Positions 1 through 7,844 are shown, numbered from the stretch's first letter. The stretch is DNA of 59,568 nt from an uncultured Oscillibacter sp. (GCA_910589315.1 CAJUTB010000016.1:1-59568), one strand, 5' to 3'. Notes: generated by a model not told the origin, from the sequence alone. Numbers and translations are program-made.

Positions 1-511
1 GACCAGCAACATCGGGGCCAAGAGCCTCACCACCGCCGGGACCCGCCTGGGCTTCTCCGCCGCCCAGGAGGCCGGAGAGGAGGCCGGAGAGGAGGCCGGG
101 CAGAAATTCCAGCAGGCGAAGGAAACGGTGATGTCCGAGCTGCGCCAGACCTTCCGCCCCGAATTCCTGAACCGCATTGATGACATCATAGTTTTCCGCG
201 CCTTGAACGAGGACGATATCCGGGAGGTTGCAAAACGGATGTTACGCACGGTGTCCGCCCGCATGGAGACGATGGGCCTGCACCTGGACGCCCAGGCGGA
301 GGCGGTGGCGGAGCTTGCCAAAGAGGGCTTTGACCCGAAATACGGCGCGCGTCCCCTTCGCCGCTGCATCCAGAACAAGGTTGAGGACGCCGTGGCGGAA
401 CGGATGCTGGACGGCACGCTGAAAGAAGGCGACACCGCCAGCCTCTGTGTCGAGGACGGACAAATTCATGTAAAGAAACTGGAAAACGGAAGCCTTTGCG
501 TAACAAAGTGA
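1..511 (+). CDS. clpC: ClpC/ClpB-type AAA+ chaperone, C-terminal part (5' end outside window)
   Basis: The reading frame is open from base 2 and encodes the last 169 residues of a Hsp100 ATPase that unfolds proteins, for the ClpP protease if it is ClpC. TSNIGA at the left edge is the segment after Walker B of the second AAA+ module. RPEFLNRIDDIIVF (about residues 50-63 of the visible part) is the family hallmark, and the C-terminal small domain with the sensor-2 stretch YGARPLRR follows. Between them is an odd EAG-EEAG-EEAG insert coded by a 12-base tandem repeat. The gene ends 7 bases before the end of the convergent dipeptidase gene, with no terminator between. ClpC rather than ClpB is inferred from the short C-terminus and the Firmicute context. 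Confidence 0.85.
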   Translation, partial: TSNIGAKSLTTAGTRLGFSAAQEAGEEAGEEAGQKFQQAKETVMSELRQTFRPEFLNRIDDIIVFRALNEDDIREVAKRMLRTVSARMETMGLHLDAQAEAVAELAKEGFDPKYGARPLRRCIQNKVEDAVAERMLDGTLKEGDTASLCVEDGQIHVKKLENGSLCVTK

Positions 512-518
512 CGCCGGT

Positions 519-1481
519 TCATGCCAGGACGCGCAGGAAGTTTTCCGCGGCAACCATCTGACGTTCCCGGGCGTTCATGCCCAGGCGTTCCAGGCAGTCG
601 AAAAAGGACGGAATGCAGCTGCAATCCTCCAGCCCCTTCGCCCCCTCGTTGCCCGGTCCGATGAACTCACAAAAATCAAATCCGCAGCCTACGCACTCCA
701 CGCCGATCACATCTGCAATATGTGCGGCGTGGAGCGCGAGCGTTTCTGCCGTCTGCTTTTCCGGGTCCTCGCTGATGAAAGACGGGGTGACGTTCAGTCC
801 CACTACGCCGCCGGTGTCCCGGATGGCGCGAAGCTGTTCGTCCGTCAGGTTCCGGCGCGCGCCGCACAGGGCGCGGCTGTTGGAGTGGGAGGCAATCACA
901 GGACCCCGCACCATCTTCATCATGTCCCAAAAGCTGCCGTCGCTCAAGTGGGAAGCGTCCAGCAAAATCCCCCGGTCCTCCAGGCGGCGGACGGCCTGAC
1001 GGCCCAATTCCGTCAGCCCTTTTTCCGGGTCCTGGCCCGCCCCGGCGGCAAACTGATTTTCCTCGTTCCAGGTCAGCATGGCAATCCGCACGCCGGATTC
1101 TGCCAGACGGTCGATTTCTTCCAGCGTCTGAACGCCTTCCATGCCCTCTATACATAAAAATGCGTATATATTTCCGGCGTTTTTAGCCGCCCCCGCCTCC
1201 TGGGCAGTGCGGACCAGCGTCAGCCAGGGGCACTCCGCCAGTTCCGCCTGGGCGCAGTCCTGCATCACATGGAGGCGCGCGGAGGCGGCGTCCATGTTTG
1301 GAATCTCCTTCCAAAACGCCTCGTTTTTACTGCCGGTTCCATACCAGTACGCCAGAACCAGTCCCTCAATTCCACCCCGGCGGAGGCGGTCCAGGTGGCG
1401 GCGGTCCAGCACGTGGGTTTCGCCTGCCAGACGGCGGCGAGTCACGTCGTAAAACAAATCCGAATGCGCGTCAAAAACCAT
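519..1481 (-). CDS. Membrane dipeptidase family (peptidase M19) protein
   Basis: This is a 320-residue zinc dipeptidase of the renal dipeptidase family, which cleaves dipeptides (some members act on D-amino-acid dipeptides or other amides). Visible metal ligands are H6 and D8 in DAHSD, E112 in CIEGMEG, H177 in DASHLSD and H198 in ASHSNSRAL, followed by the typical RRNLTDEQLRAI and the GCGFDF segment. There is no signal peptide, so it is probably cytoplasmic. It has its own promoter in the divergent intergenic region and is transcribed towards clpC. The exact substrate cannot be told from sequence. Confidence 0.9.
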   Translation of the reverse strand: MVFDAHSDLFYDVTRRRLAGETHVLDRRHLDRLRRGGIEGLVLAYWYGTGSKNEAFWKEIPNMDAASARLHVMQDCAQAELAECPWLTLVRTAQEAGAAKNAGNIYAFLCIEGMEGVQTLEEIDRLAESGVRIAMLTWNEENQFAAGAGQDPEKGLTELGRQAVRRLEDRGILLDASHLSDGSFWDMMKMVRGPVIASHSNSRALCGARRNLTDEQLRAIRDTGGVVGLNVTPSFISEDPEKQTAETLALHAAHIADVIGVECVGCGFDFCEFIGPGNEGAKGLEDCSCIPSFFDCLERLGMNARERQMVAAENFLRVLA

Positions 1482-1522
1482 AGGAAAAACTCCTTTCTAT
1501 TCAGCCGCAAATGGTTTGATAC

Positions 1523-1551
1523 AGTATAGCACGTTACAGGCCGCCGCGCAA
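1523..1551 (-). promoter_or_regulatory. Promoter of the M19 dipeptidase gene
   Basis: On the minus strand TTGCGC (1546-1551) is followed after 17 bases by TATACT (1523-1528), a good sigma-A match about 40 bases upstream of the ATG at 1481. Confidence 0.6.
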
Positions 1552-1555
1552 GCGC

Positions 1556-1584
1556 TGGACAGGCGCGGTGATTTCTGGTAAAAT
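1556..1584 (+). promoter_or_regulatory. Promoter of the gene at 1621
   Basis: TGGACA (1556-1561), 17 bases, then TAAAAT (1579-1584), preceded by an extended -10 TG one base upstream. It lies back-to-back with the dipeptidase promoter. Confidence 0.6.
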
Positions 1585-1620
1585 GGTTTCGATATTCATT
1601 CTGGAAAGGACGTTGGTTTT

Positions 1621-1950
1621 ATGTGCATTGACATCAATTTGAACATTCACCATTCCGCTCCCCAGGAAATCTGGGACCGGCTCGGCGCGCTTTACCAGCA
1701 GATGCCGGGCTGGCCGGAGGCCCACCCGAAGGGGACGGAATGGTTTGCCCAGTGGTTCGGCCCAGACGGCGCGGAACGGTTTCTGAGCGCCAGCGTGGAA
1801 CCCGGCGGGCTTCAAATTTACGGCCAGCTGCCGGAGGCGGAATGGACCGCCTGGATTACGGAATTCAAACGCCGGGCGGAGGAAATCCTGGGCTATCCGG
1901 TGGGAGAGCCGGAGGACGGCTTTGCATTCCACTATTACGATGAAGATTGA
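1621..1950 (+). CDS. Conserved hypothetical protein, immunity-protein-like
   Basis: A 109-residue acidic soluble protein with ATG start and GGAAAGGA as ribosome binding site. It begins MCIDINLNIHH and has repeated Trp residues (EIWDRL, EWFAQWFG, EWTAWI), then GYPVGEPEDGFAFHYYDED at the end. I recognise the general type, small single-gene proteins common in Clostridia and resembling orphan immunity proteins, but not a named family. It is followed after 9 bases by a second orphan gene, so the two are probably co-transcribed from the promoter at 1556. Function unknown. Confidence 0.75.
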   Translation: MCIDINLNIHHSAPQEIWDRLGALYQQMPGWPEAHPKGTEWFAQWFGPDGAERFLSASVEPGGLQIYGQLPEAEWTAWITEFKRRAEEILGYPVGEPEDGFAFHYYDED

Positions 1951-1959
1951 AGGCGCGGT

Positions 1960-2607
1960 ATGCAGACGATTATTATTGTGTTAGACCCCCGAAAGATGGA
2001 AAATCCTGACCTGGACCTGCGCTACCACATTCCGGACCGCATTGAGGAGGTCACGAAAAAAGCCGTTCAGGACTGCGGCTACGACTACATCGACACGGAG
2101 GAAGGCCAGCCGCCCCTCCTGGGCATCTGGATGGAAACGGAAAACGCAGAAGCGCACTGGCCCAAAATCCGCCAGCTTTTTCAGTACGAAACATTTTTGA
2201 ACAACGACCTTTCCCAGTCCGCCGAGATTTACATATCCTCCGAGGACGCGGCAGCGTTGGAAACCTGCGCCCGCGTCTTTCCGGCGGACATTCCTGCCAG
2301 GGAACGGGAGCTGTTAAGCGGCATTCGGAAACGGCCCCCGATGTATGTGGGGGAATATTCCCTGTCAAAGCTCCATTGTTTCTTCGCGGGCTATCAAACG
2401 GCAATACGCCGGCACGAAATACCGCAGTCCGACATCATTCCGGAAGAATTCACCAGGTTTGTCCTGAAAAAATACGGCCTGTCCGGCAGTATCGGGTATG
2501 TCCGCGCCATCTTGCGGCAGATGCCCGACGGGAAAGAAGCCATCGAAACATTTTTCGAGCTTTTGGACGAATTTCTGGAAGCAAACCGGTTCTCCAGAAT
2601 ACTTTGA
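1960..2607 (+). CDS. Hypothetical protein with GyrB-like RKRPPMYVG motif
   Basis: A 215-residue soluble protein of unknown function. The first ~100 residues are acidic. Around residues 122-131 is IRKRPPMYVGEYS, strikingly like the RKRPGMYIG motif near the N-terminus of GyrB/ParE ATPases. The rest of a GHKL ATPase (ENxxD, DxGxG) is not visible, so it is not a functional GHKL ATPase. A helical C-terminal part follows (HCFFAGYQTAIRR, FFELLDEFLEA). Proteins with this isolated motif occur among orphan immunity-like genes. It is likely in an operon with the gene at 1621. Confidence 0.7.
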   Translation: MQTIIIVLDPRKMENPDLDLRYHIPDRIEEVTKKAVQDCGYDYIDTEEGQPPLLGIWMETENAEAHWPKIRQLFQYETFLNNDLSQSAEIYISSEDAAALETCARVFPADIPARERELLSGIRKRPPMYVGEYSLSKLHCFFAGYQTAIRRHEIPQSDIIPEEFTRFVLKKYGLSGSIGYVRAILRQMPDGKEAIETFFELLDEFLEANRFSRIL

Positions 2608-2658
2608 CGCAGACAGCCAAAATTTTTGCCTTTCCGCAAAATTCTCCCCGGTTCGCCC

Positions 2659-2687
2659 TTGACAAGCGGGGGAAAATCGGGTAAACT
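2659..2687 (+). promoter_or_regulatory. Promoter of the ylxM-ffh operon
   Basis: A consensus TTGACA (2659-2664), 17-base spacer and TAAACT (2682-2687) lie 47 bases before the ylxM start. A strong sigma-A type promoter. Confidence 0.8.
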
Positions 2688-2733
2688 ATCCCTTGTTGTA
2701 AAGGCGCGGAGCTTTACAGAAAGGGGCGGTCTC

Positions 2734-3099
2734 TTGAAAAACCAAACCTACCGCATGACGATGCTCTTTGATTTTTACGGAGAACTTCTCACCGAGCGGC
2801 AGAAGGAATTCTTCGACCTCTATTACAACGAAGACCTTTCCCTTTCTGAAATCGCGGAAAACGCCGGAATCTCCCGCCAGGGCGTCCGGGACGTGATCGT
2901 CCGGGCCGAGGCCATGATGCAGGAGATCGAGGACAAAACCGGCATTATTAAGCGGTTTCTCTCCCGGGGCGTCCACCTGGACGCCATCCTCTCCTCCGCC
3001 GCGGAGATCCAAAAAATCAACTACCGTTACTACGACGACCGCCGTATTCATCAGCTGGCGAATATGATCCGCACCGAGGCGGATGCACTGAAGGAATGA
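2734..3099 (+). CDS. ylxM: YlxM-family DNA-binding protein, SRP operon
   Basis: A 121-residue sigma-70 region-4-like helix-turn-helix protein encoded just before ffh in Firmicutes and thought to regulate or assist the signal recognition particle pathway. The core is LLTERQKEFFDLYYNEDLSLSEIAENAGISRQGVRD at about residues 17-53, with the helix-turn-helix in its second half. An upstream open frame exists, but the TTG at 2734 is chosen because AAGGGGCGG (2721-2729) sits at proper distance and the strong promoter lies between any earlier start and here. ffh starts 4 bases after the stop, so the genes are surely coupled. Confidence 0.9.
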   Translation: MKNQTYRMTMLFDFYGELLTERQKEFFDLYYNEDLSLSEIAENAGISRQGVRDVIVRAEAMMQEIEDKTGIIKRFLSRGVHLDAILSSAAEIQKINYRYYDDRRIHQLANMIRTEADALKE

Positions 3100-3103
3100 G
3101 CTT

Positions 3104-4468
3104 ATGGCATTTGAAGGATTAACCGAAAAACTGAACGCCGCGTTCAAACGCCTCCGGGGTAAGGGCCGTCTCACCGAAAATGATGTGCGGGAGGCCATGC
3201 GGGAGGTCCGTTTGGCCCTCCTGGAAGCCGACGTGGGCTATAAGGTTGTAAAGGAGTTCGTTGCATCCGTCACCGAACGGGCCGTCGGAACCGACGTGCT
3301 GGACAGCCTCACCCCCGCCCAGCAGGTGGTCAAGATCGTCAACGAGGAGCTGACGAACCTGATGGGCGGCTCCAACGCCCGGCTGGCCATGGCCAACAAC
3401 GGTCCCACCGTTGTCATGATGGTGGGCCTCCAGGGTTCCGGCAAAACCACCACCACCGCCAAACTGGGCGGTTTGATGCGGAAGCAGTACCAGAAACGGC
3501 CTCTGCTGGCGGCCTGCGACGTATACCGTCCCGCCGCGATTGAGCAGCTGAAGGTCGTCGGCGGTCAGATGAACCTGCCGGTTTTCGAGCAGGGCCAGGG
3601 CGACCCGGTGAAAATTGCGGAAGCCGCCGTCCGCCACGCCAGGGACCACGGCAGCGATATGGTGTTTTTGGACACGGCGGGCCGCCTGCACGTGGACGAG
3701 ACCCTGATGGATGAGCTGAAGCGGATGAAAGCCGCCGTCCATCCCAACGAAATTCTTCTGGTGGTCGACGCGATGACCGGCCAGGACGCGGTGAACGCCG
3801 CGACGGCCTTTGACGAAGCCCTGGGCATTGACGGCGTCGTCCTCACCAAGCTGGACGGCGACGCCCGGGGCGGCGCGGCCCTTACGATTCGGTCGGCCAC
3901 CGGGAAGCCCATCAAATTCGCAGGCACCGGCGAAAAGCTGGACATGATCGAACCCTTCCACCCGGACCGCATGGCTTCCCGGATTTTGGGCATGGGGGAT
4001 ATGCTGTCCTTTATTGAAAAAGCGGAAGCCGCCTATGATGAAAAACAGGCCGCCAAGCTGGAAGAAAAGCTCCGGAAAAACCGTTTTACGCTTCAGGACT
4101 ATTACGACCAGCTTCAGCAGCTGCGGAACATGGGCGACTTGACGCAGCTTCTGGGCATGATGCCCGGCGGCCTGGGCAAGCAGCTGGAAGGAGCTTCCAT
4201 TGACGAAAAGATGATGGGCCACACCGAGGCGATCATTCTTTCCATGACGCCCCAGGAGCGGGAAAATCCCCAGATTCTGAACGCCAGCCGCAAAAAGCGG
4301 ATTGCCGCGGGCTGCGGCCTGGAAGTGGTCGACGTCAACCGCCTGCTGAAACAGTTCGACATGATGCAGCAGCTCACCAAGCAGATGACGAAAGGCCGCC
4401 TGCCCCAGATGGGCGGCATGAAAAATCCCAGACTCCACGGCTTCGGCCGGAAAAAACGCTTTAAGTAA
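3104..4468 (+). CDS. ffh: Signal recognition particle protein Ffh
   Basis: A 454-residue SRP54 GTPase that binds 4.5S/scRNA and signal peptides of nascent membrane and secreted proteins and docks with FtsY. The N domain is residues 1-90. The G domain has the P-loop GLQGSGKTTTTAK (108-120), DVYRPAA, DTAGRLHVDE, and TKLDGDARGG. The methionine-rich M domain starts near 325 (GDLTQLLGMMPGG, MMQQLTKQM, GGMKNP). Length and domains are normal. It is preceded by ylxM and followed by rpsP with a 73-base gap. SRP RNA was not seen in this window. Confidence 0.98.
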   Translation: MAFEGLTEKLNAAFKRLRGKGRLTENDVREAMREVRLALLEADVGYKVVKEFVASVTERAVGTDVLDSLTPAQQVVKIVNEELTNLMGGSNARLAMANNGPTVVMMVGLQGSGKTTTTAKLGGLMRKQYQKRPLLAACDVYRPAAIEQLKVVGGQMNLPVFEQGQGDPVKIAEAAVRHARDHGSDMVFLDTAGRLHVDETLMDELKRMKAAVHPNEILLVVDAMTGQDAVNAATAFDEALGIDGVVLTKLDGDARGGAALTIRSATGKPIKFAGTGEKLDMIEPFHPDRMASRILGMGDMLSFIEKAEAAYDEKQAAKLEEKLRKNRFTLQDYYDQLQQLRNMGDLTQLLGMMPGGLGKQLEGASIDEKMMGHTEAIILSMTPQERENPQILNASRKKRIAAGCGLEVVDVNRLLKQFDMMQQLTKQMTKGRLPQMGGMKNPRLHGFGRKKRFK

Positions 4469-4541
4469 GCGCGCTGATTTGGCATATAAGTGCATAGCAT
4501 TTATAGAAAATAATCAATTATTTCATTTTGGAGGTTTACAC

Positions 4542-4781
4542 ATGGTTAAGATCAGACTGCGCCGCATGGGCGCGAAAAAGGCTCCCTTCTACCGCATTGT
4601 CGTTGCCGATTCCCGCTTCCCCCGCGACGGCCGCTTCATCGAGGAGATCGGCACTTATAATCCCTGCGTCTCCCCCGCCGCCATCAAAATTGACACGGAA
4701 CGCGCTCAGAATTGGATCAAGTCCGGCGCGCAGCCCACCGATACCGTCCGGGCGTTGCTGAAAAAAGTGGACGTCCTCTAA
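4542..4781 (+). CDS. rpsP: 30S ribosomal protein S16
   Basis: A 79-residue ribosomal protein with the signature MVKIRLRRMGAKKAPFYRIV and DGRFIEEIGTYNP. It assembles early into the 30S body. An upstream in-frame ATG at 4479 exists, but the true start is 4542: it has GGAGG at 4530 and matches the universal S16 N-terminus. It lies between ffh and khpA, the usual Firmicute order. Confidence 0.98.
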   Translation: MVKIRLRRMGAKKAPFYRIVVADSRFPRDGRFIEEIGTYNPCVSPAAIKIDTERAQNWIKSGAQPTDTVRALLKKVDVL

Positions 4782-4796
4782 TTTGGAGGGCCAGCC

Positions 4797-5027
4797 ATGA
4801 AGGACTTGCTGCTCTACATCGCCAGAAACCTGGTGGACAACCCCGACGCGGTTTCTGTGACGGAAGTCCAGGGCAGTCAGGAACTGACCCTGGAGCTGCG
4901 GGTTGCGCCGGACGATATGGGCAAGGTGATTGGCCGTCAGGGCCGGATTGCCAAGGAGATCCGCACCGTCGTCCGGGCCTACGCCCAGCGGCTCGGCACA
5001 AAGGTTTCCGTAGATATTGTAGATTGA
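4797..5027 (+). CDS. khpA: KH-domain RNA-binding protein KhpA (YlqC)
   Basis: A 76-residue single KH-domain protein. The RNA-gripping GxxG loop is seen in GKVIGRQGRIAKEIR (about residues 41-55). In Firmicutes KhpA forms a heterodimer with KhpB/Jag and affects cell division and small-RNA biology. It starts 15 bases after rpsP with GGAGGG ahead, so it is in the ffh-rpsP operon, which ends at the terminator following it. rimM and trmD, often next in other genera, are absent here. Confidence 0.93.
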   Translation: MKDLLLYIARNLVDNPDAVSVTEVQGSQELTLELRVAPDDMGKVIGRQGRIAKEIRTVVRAYAQRLGTKVSVDIVD

Positions 5028-5031
5028 TGCG

Positions 5032-5069
5032 AAACGTCCCGGTGAGAATTCTCTCACCGGGACGTTTTT
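5032..5069 (+). terminator. Rho-independent terminator of ylxM-ffh-rpsP-khpA
   Basis: A perfect 13-bp stem CGTCCCGGTGAGA / TCTCACCGGGACG (5035-5047, 5052-5064) with loop ATTC, followed by TTTTT. Flanking A and T residues lengthen it to 16 pairs. The convergent glnS gene ends at 5079 and may also use it, though its U tract would be short. Confidence 0.9.
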
Positions 5070-5078
5070 GGCAGGTTT

Positions 5079-6761
5079 TTATTTCTTATAGCTGTCCTTG
5101 AGGGAAACGCTGCGGTTGAACACCAGATGGCCCGGCTTGGCGTCCTTGCTGTCCAGGCAGAAGTAGCCCTGCCGCAGAAACTGGAAATTCGCAGGCGCGG
5201 CGGCGTCCGCCAGGGATGCCTCCACCTTGCAGCCGGTCAGCGTTTCCAAGGAGTTCGGGTTCAGGCAGTCGATGAAGTCCTTGTCCGCGGCGTCCGGGTC
5301 GGGGTCGGTAAAGAGGTCGCTGTACAGCCGGACCTCGGCGTCTGCGGCGGTGCCCGCGTCTACCCAGTGCAGCGTTGCGCCCTTGACCTTCCGGCCGTCG
5401 GCGGGGTCGCCGCCCCGGCTCTCCGGGTCGTACTCGCAGAGAACTTCCGTCACATTCCCCGCCTCGTCCCGGACGCAGCCGGTACAGCGGACGAGATACG
5501 CGCCTTTCAAACGGCACTCCGGTCCGCCCGGGTACAGCCGCTTGTATTTCGGAACGGGTTCCGCCAGGAAATCGTCCGCTTCGATCCAGAGATTCCGGGA
5601 GAATGGGACCTCCCGCGTTCCGGCGGAGGGGTCCACAGGGTTGTTTTCCACCGCAACGGTCTCCGTTTGGCCCTCCGGGTAATTCGTAATGGTCAGCCGG
5701 ACGGGCCGCAGGACAGCCATAACGCGTTCCGCCGTTTCGTTCAGGTCTTCCCGGAGGCAGTGTTCCAGGAAGCCGTATTCCACCACGCTGGCAGCCTTGG
5801 CCACGCCAATCCGCTCGCAGAAATTGCGGATGGAGCGGGGCGTATAGCCCCGGCGGCGCAGGCCGCAAAGCGTCGGCATACGGGGGTCGTCCCAGCCGGA
5901 GACCTGGCCTTCCTCCACCAGACGCCGGAGCTTGCGCTTGCTCATGACGGTATGGTCAATGCCCAGGCGGGCAAATTCGATCTGCCGCGGCTTTGCGGGC
6001 AGGTCGCAATGTTCCACCACCCAATCATACAGGGGCCTGTGGGCCTCGAATTCCAGAGAGCAGAGGCTGTGGGTCACGCCTTCCAGGGCGTCCTGGATGG
6101 GATGGGCAAAATCGTACATGGGATAAATGCACCACTTGTTTCCCTGCCGGTGGTGCGGCAGGTGGTTGATCCGGTACAGCACCGGGTCCCGCATATTGAA
6201 ATTTCCGCTGGCAAGGTCGATTTTTGCCCGGAGCGTCATGGCCCCGTTGGGGAACTCTCCGGCTCGCATACGGTGAAACAGGTCCAGGCTTTCCTCAATG
6301 GGGCGGTCCCGGTAAGGGCTGCGGGCGGGCACGCCGATGCTGCCCCGGTATTCCTTGAATTCCTCCGGGGTCAGCTGGCAGACGTAAGCCAGGCCCTTTT
6401 TGATCAAGCCTTCGGCCTGACGGTAGTCTTCTTCAAAGTAATCGGAACCATAGAAGAAACGGTCGCCCCAGTCGAAGCCCAGCCAGTGGATGTCCTCCTT
6501 GATGGCCTCAACGAACTCCTCGTCCTCCTTGGAAGGGTTGGTGTCGTCCATGCGGAGGTTGCAGAGTCCGCCGTATTTTTCCGCCGTGCCAAAGTCGATG
6601 GTCAGGGCCTTGCAGTGGCCAATGTGGAGGTAGCCGTTGGGTTCCGGCGGGAAACGGGTGTGGACGGTCATGCCTTCAAACTGTCCGCCGGGGCCAACGT
6701 CCTCCTCAATAAAGGTATGGATAAAGTTGCGGCTTTCCGCCGGTCTGATCTCATCCGCCAT
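5079..6761 (-). CDS. glnS: Glutaminyl-tRNA synthetase
   Basis: A 560-residue class I aminoacyl-tRNA synthetase that charges tRNA-Gln. PPEPNGYLHIGHCK holds the HIGH motif (46-49) and VMSKR (272-276) is the KMSKS equivalent. The C-terminal anticodon-binding beta-barrels contain LYPGGPECRLKGAYLVRC and end in FNRSVSLKDSYKK. GlnRS is less usual in Firmicutes, most of which use GatCAB; Clostridia often carry both. The PPEPNGYLHIGH form separates it from GluRS. It is a single-gene unit with its own promoter at 6797-6825. Confidence 0.97.
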   Translation of the reverse strand: MADEIRPAESRNFIHTFIEEDVGPGGQFEGMTVHTRFPPEPNGYLHIGHCKALTIDFGTAEKYGGLCNLRMDDTNPSKEDEEFVEAIKEDIHWLGFDWGDRFFYGSDYFEEDYRQAEGLIKKGLAYVCQLTPEEFKEYRGSIGVPARSPYRDRPIEESLDLFHRMRAGEFPNGAMTLRAKIDLASGNFNMRDPVLYRINHLPHHRQGNKWCIYPMYDFAHPIQDALEGVTHSLCSLEFEAHRPLYDWVVEHCDLPAKPRQIEFARLGIDHTVMSKRKLRRLVEEGQVSGWDDPRMPTLCGLRRRGYTPRSIRNFCERIGVAKAASVVEYGFLEHCLREDLNETAERVMAVLRPVRLTITNYPEGQTETVAVENNPVDPSAGTREVPFSRNLWIEADDFLAEPVPKYKRLYPGGPECRLKGAYLVRCTGCVRDEAGNVTEVLCEYDPESRGGDPADGRKVKGATLHWVDAGTAADAEVRLYSDLFTDPDPDAADKDFIDCLNPNSLETLTGCKVEASLADAAAPANFQFLRQGYFCLDSKDAKPGHLVFNRSVSLKDSYKK

Positions 6762-6796
6762 ATCTCTCGTCCTTTCGTGTTCAATACATGGAGGGT

Positions 6797-6825
6797 ATTA
6801 TACCAACTTCCTCCGGCAATTGCAA
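6797..6825 (-). promoter_or_regulatory. Promoter of glnS
   Basis: Minus-strand TTGCAA (6820-6825), 17 bases, TATAAT (6797-6802), ending 35 bases upstream of the ATG. A very good sigma-A match. No T-box structure is visible in the short leader. Confidence 0.75.
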
Positions 6826-6849
6826 GGGGCGATTCCTGGCGGCAGTCTT

Positions 6850-6892
6850 TATCTGATTTTCCGATAAAAATTGATTATCTGAAATTCAGATA
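6850..6892 (+). promoter_or_regulatory. Tandem 17-bp operators and promoter of the HTH gene at 6908
   Basis: Two palindromes with the same pattern TATCTGANNNTCNGATA lie at 6850-6866 and 6876-6892, 26 bases apart start to start. The second sits inside a promoter, TTGATT (6871-6876), 18 bases, TATACT (6895-6900). Placement and symmetry suggest autoregulation by the XRE protein encoded directly downstream; that is inference. Confidence 0.6.
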
Positions 6893-6907
6893 CATATACT
6901 CGTATGG

Positions 6908-7159
6908 GTGATAGATGTGCGAACGGAAATCCTGCCATATGGCCGCATACGAGATTTACGCATAGACCAAGGCTTGACCCAGCAAAAAGTTGCGGAACTG
7001 CTGCATGTGAGTCAAAACACCTATTCGCAATACGAAATCGGCGTAACCAGGTTTCCGCTGGAAGCGGTCATACAATTGGCAAAATTCTACAACGTCAGCA
7101 TGGATTACCTGGTTGGCTTAACGGACGAACCAAAACCCTATCCGCGAAAGCAGCGGTGA
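6908..7159 (+). CDS. XRE-family transcriptional regulator
   Basis: An 83-residue Cro/CI-type helix-turn-helix protein. The domain runs from about residue 12 to 68: RIRDLRIDQGLTQQKVAELLHVSQNTYSQYEIG... with LTQQKVAELL as first helix and SQNTYSQYE as recognition helix, then DYLVGLTDEP, typical of small clostridial repressors. The start is GTG 6908, very close to the -10 element (ends 6900), so the mRNA is nearly leaderless and has no clear ribosome binding site. Likely binds the tandem operators upstream. Confidence 0.85.
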   Translation: MIDVRTEILPYGRIRDLRIDQGLTQQKVAELLHVSQNTYSQYEIGVTRFPLEAVIQLAKFYNVSMDYLVGLTDEPKPYPRKQR

Positions 7160-7182
7160 AGGCCAGGAGCCGGGCAATTGAT

Positions 7183-7416
7183 ATGAACGAGCAAAAAATC
7201 AAACAGGATCTCAACATTGGCGCGAATATCCGAAGGATTCGCAAAATGCGTAATTTCGGGCAGACGGAGCTTGTGCGGCTTTTGCAGCTGGACGGCATTG
7301 CGATCACACGGAAGACGCTTGTCCAAATTGAGCGCGGGATCCGCAATGCGCTGAAAACCACATATGACGAACTGCTTTTCGAATCGGCAGCTTTGTGCGT
7401 CAGGAGTATGATATGA
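7183..7416 (+). CDS. Small helix-turn-helix protein
   Basis: A 77-residue protein with an XRE-like fold: IGANIRRIRKMRNFGQTELVRLLQLDGIAITRKTLVQIERGIRN at about residues 11-54. The FGQTELVRLL and ITRKTLVQIERG segments match the two core helices, but the turn is longer than usual. It begins 23 bases after the first HTH gene and its stop overlaps the next gene (ATGA at 7413). The start ATG 7183 is taken because upstream sequence lacks a ribosome binding site and does not resemble protein. A second regulator or an anti-repressor is possible. Confidence 0.7.
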   Translation: MNEQKIKQDLNIGANIRRIRKMRNFGQTELVRLLQLDGIAITRKTLVQIERGIRNALKTTYDELLFESAALCVRSMI

Positions 7417-7844
7417 GTTCTTTTCTGTTTCTCACCTCCAGCGCGCCCCTGAAAGAAGTCTGGGAGCCGTTGGACCGGCCCCTCACCGTCAGCCTGGACG
7501 CCGGAACCATCGAGGGCGGCGAATTCGACAGCGGATTTTCCGTCCTTCGCCGCGAGCCGGTGTGGGAGCTCGCCACGGACAAACCGTATTTTGCCGTGCT
7601 GAACATTTACCGCCCCGGCTGTGAGGAAGAAATCGTGAAATACCTGAAAGACCAGCTGAAAACGGTCCCGGAAATCGAATTCTGGCACGTCTGGCTGGAC
7701 ATGGATTTTGACCACAAGGTCCGGAGTGTTGACATTGCCTCGGACAGCCTCGCCGCAGAGGACATCCGGGAACTTGCGGAAACCGACATATATGGCGAAC
7801 CGCCTGTGGACTTTTGCTATCGAATTTTCCATTCCGGCGGGTAA
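7413..7844 (+). CDS. Hypothetical protein, immunity-like
   Basis: A 143-residue acidic soluble protein, start ATG 7413 preceded by CAGGAG and overlapping the HTH gene stop by 4 bases. It has alternating strand-like segments (PLTVSLDAGTI, YFAVLNIYRPG, FWHVWLDMDFDHKV) and ends in VDFCYRIFHSGG. No catalytic motif or known family was recognised. By size and composition it resembles the orphan proteins at 1621, 1960 and 47417. Translational coupling with the HTH gene suggests it belongs to that locus. Confidence 0.7.
   Translation: MSSFLFLTSSAPLKEVWEPLDRPLTVSLDAGTIEGGEFDSGFSVLRREPVWELATDKPYFAVLNIYRPGCEEEIVKYLKDQLKTVPEIEFWHVWLDMDFDHKVRSVDIASDSLAAEDIRELAETDIYGEPPVDFCYRIFHSGG

Noticed and set aside
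6762..6907. T-box leader for glnS
   Set aside because: Leader is only about 30 bases from the promoter and lacks the AGGGUGGNACCGCG-type T-box sequence.
5127..6911. A 594-codon plus-strand frame opposite glnS
   Set aside because: Antisense shadow of glnS, which has all GlnRS motifs.
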